Positions 63,733 through 64,000 of a stretch of 64,000 nt of DNA are shown here, in pieces. The notes beneath the pieces were generated by a model. The model was not told where the DNA came from and did no database searches. It saw only the letters and a list, made by a program, of their open reading frames with translations. The stretch spans positions 62,001-126,000 of the forward strand of contig JAJPIK010000118.1 of the NCBI GenBank assembly GCA_021324795.1, in the 5' to 3' direction. This DNA comes from Chloroflexota bacterium. Lineage in GTDB: Bacteria > Chloroflexota > UBA6077 > FW602-bin22 > CADDYW01. The position numbers and the translations under genes are program-made. Numbering within the stretch: the stretch's first letter is position 1; each line of letters begins with the position of its first letter.

Positions 63733-63811
63733 AATAAGGTGCAACGGCTCGTGGAAGACGAAGGTGTCGAACGACGATATGGCGAGACCACTACCCAGGT
63801 GGAGGCGCTAC

Positions 63812-64000
63812 TTATCCCCCGGTCACCGGCACCACGTCGGCTACCGGTGCTTGCCAGCGTGCGCCAGTGCCGTCGAAGCCCTTGTAGTGAGCGCGCAGCT
63901 CGGCGTGCTCGGGCATTGCCAGCAGGTCTTGGAGCGCCGCCACCGCCTGCTCGTAAGTGCGAGTCTGGTGGTTCGTCAGGGCGGTCCAGAGCAGCATGCT
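63812..64000 (-). CDS. C-terminal part of an unidentified protein, cut by the right edge
   Basis: The minus frame is open from the window edge to a TAA at 63812-63814. 62-63 residues are visible, ending in YKGFDGTGARWQAPVADVVP. I do not recognise it. The ATG at 63997 could be an internal Met or the start. Whether this is the end of a longer gene needs sequence beyond the window. Confidence 0.5.
   Translation of the reverse strand, partial: SMLLWTALTNHQTRTYEQAVAALQDLLAMPEHAELRAHYKGFDGTGARWQAPVADVVPVTGG

Overview
The window looks like a chromosomal segment of a moderately GC-rich bacterium, most likely a Chloroflexota member of Thermomicrobia type. That placement is an inference. It rests on the protein families present together (an SCO1664-family protein, a GH172/DUF2961 enzyme, DUF3048 and DUF2795 proteins, a Uma2 relic), many GTG/TTG starts with clear Shine-Dalgarno sequences, and lipoproteins with long Pro/Thr linkers. 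A 16S or GltX phylogeny would settle it. I see no tRNA, rRNA, CRISPR array, intact transposase or prophage.

1-22,800 (minus strand): a polysaccharide locus of about 21 kb. At its upstream end lie a LuxR-type response regulator, a NusG-like specialised elongation factor and a degenerate receiver protein. Then come GmhB phosphatase, a UDP-sugar epimerase, a small DMT protein, acyltransferases, a nucleotidyltransferase-fold protein, GT2 and GT4 glycosyltransferases, a B12-type radical SAM enzyme, a WbaP-like priming transferase, an ABC exporter of Wzm/Wzt type, a fused two-domain oxidoreductase and asparagine synthetase (cut by the left edge). Two relics lie among them: a GT4 gene with an internal deletion and a half-size dehydrogenase.

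23,000-44,500: housekeeping and accessory genes. They include ThpR, an SCO1664-type kinase-like protein with a small nuclease-like partner, an amidohydrolase with OppDF ATPases, one very large single-chain ABC exporter, a broken Xre/MbcA/ParS antitoxin, two unpaired DNA methyltransferases, a sugar-acid/dipeptide set (rhodanese, mannonate dehydratase-like enzyme, M19 dipeptidase, EamA exporter, 2-hydroxyacid dehydrogenase), and a cell-surface block (lipoprotein, cupredoxin, Tat metallophosphoesterase) ending in an ECF sigma/anti-sigma pair.

44,500-53,450 (minus strand): a second glycan locus (DUF3048 lipoprotein, GT4, two GT2, epimerase, GH172-family enzyme, an ABC-2 permease without its ATPase), then PspA.

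53,450-64,000: a PRC-barrel protein, an orphan Tat-dependent solute-binding lipoprotein, an M28 peptidase, small proteins, a hydrolase, then two overlapping genes that both look like an XRE-type helix-turn-helix joined to an Hfq/Sm-like domain. This pair is the most novel feature I found. The window closes with an SDR enzyme, a Uma2 relic, GltX, a CheY-like regulator and a partial gene.

Several sigma70-type promoters with near-consensus boxes are readable, and two families of short dispersed repeats occur between genes.
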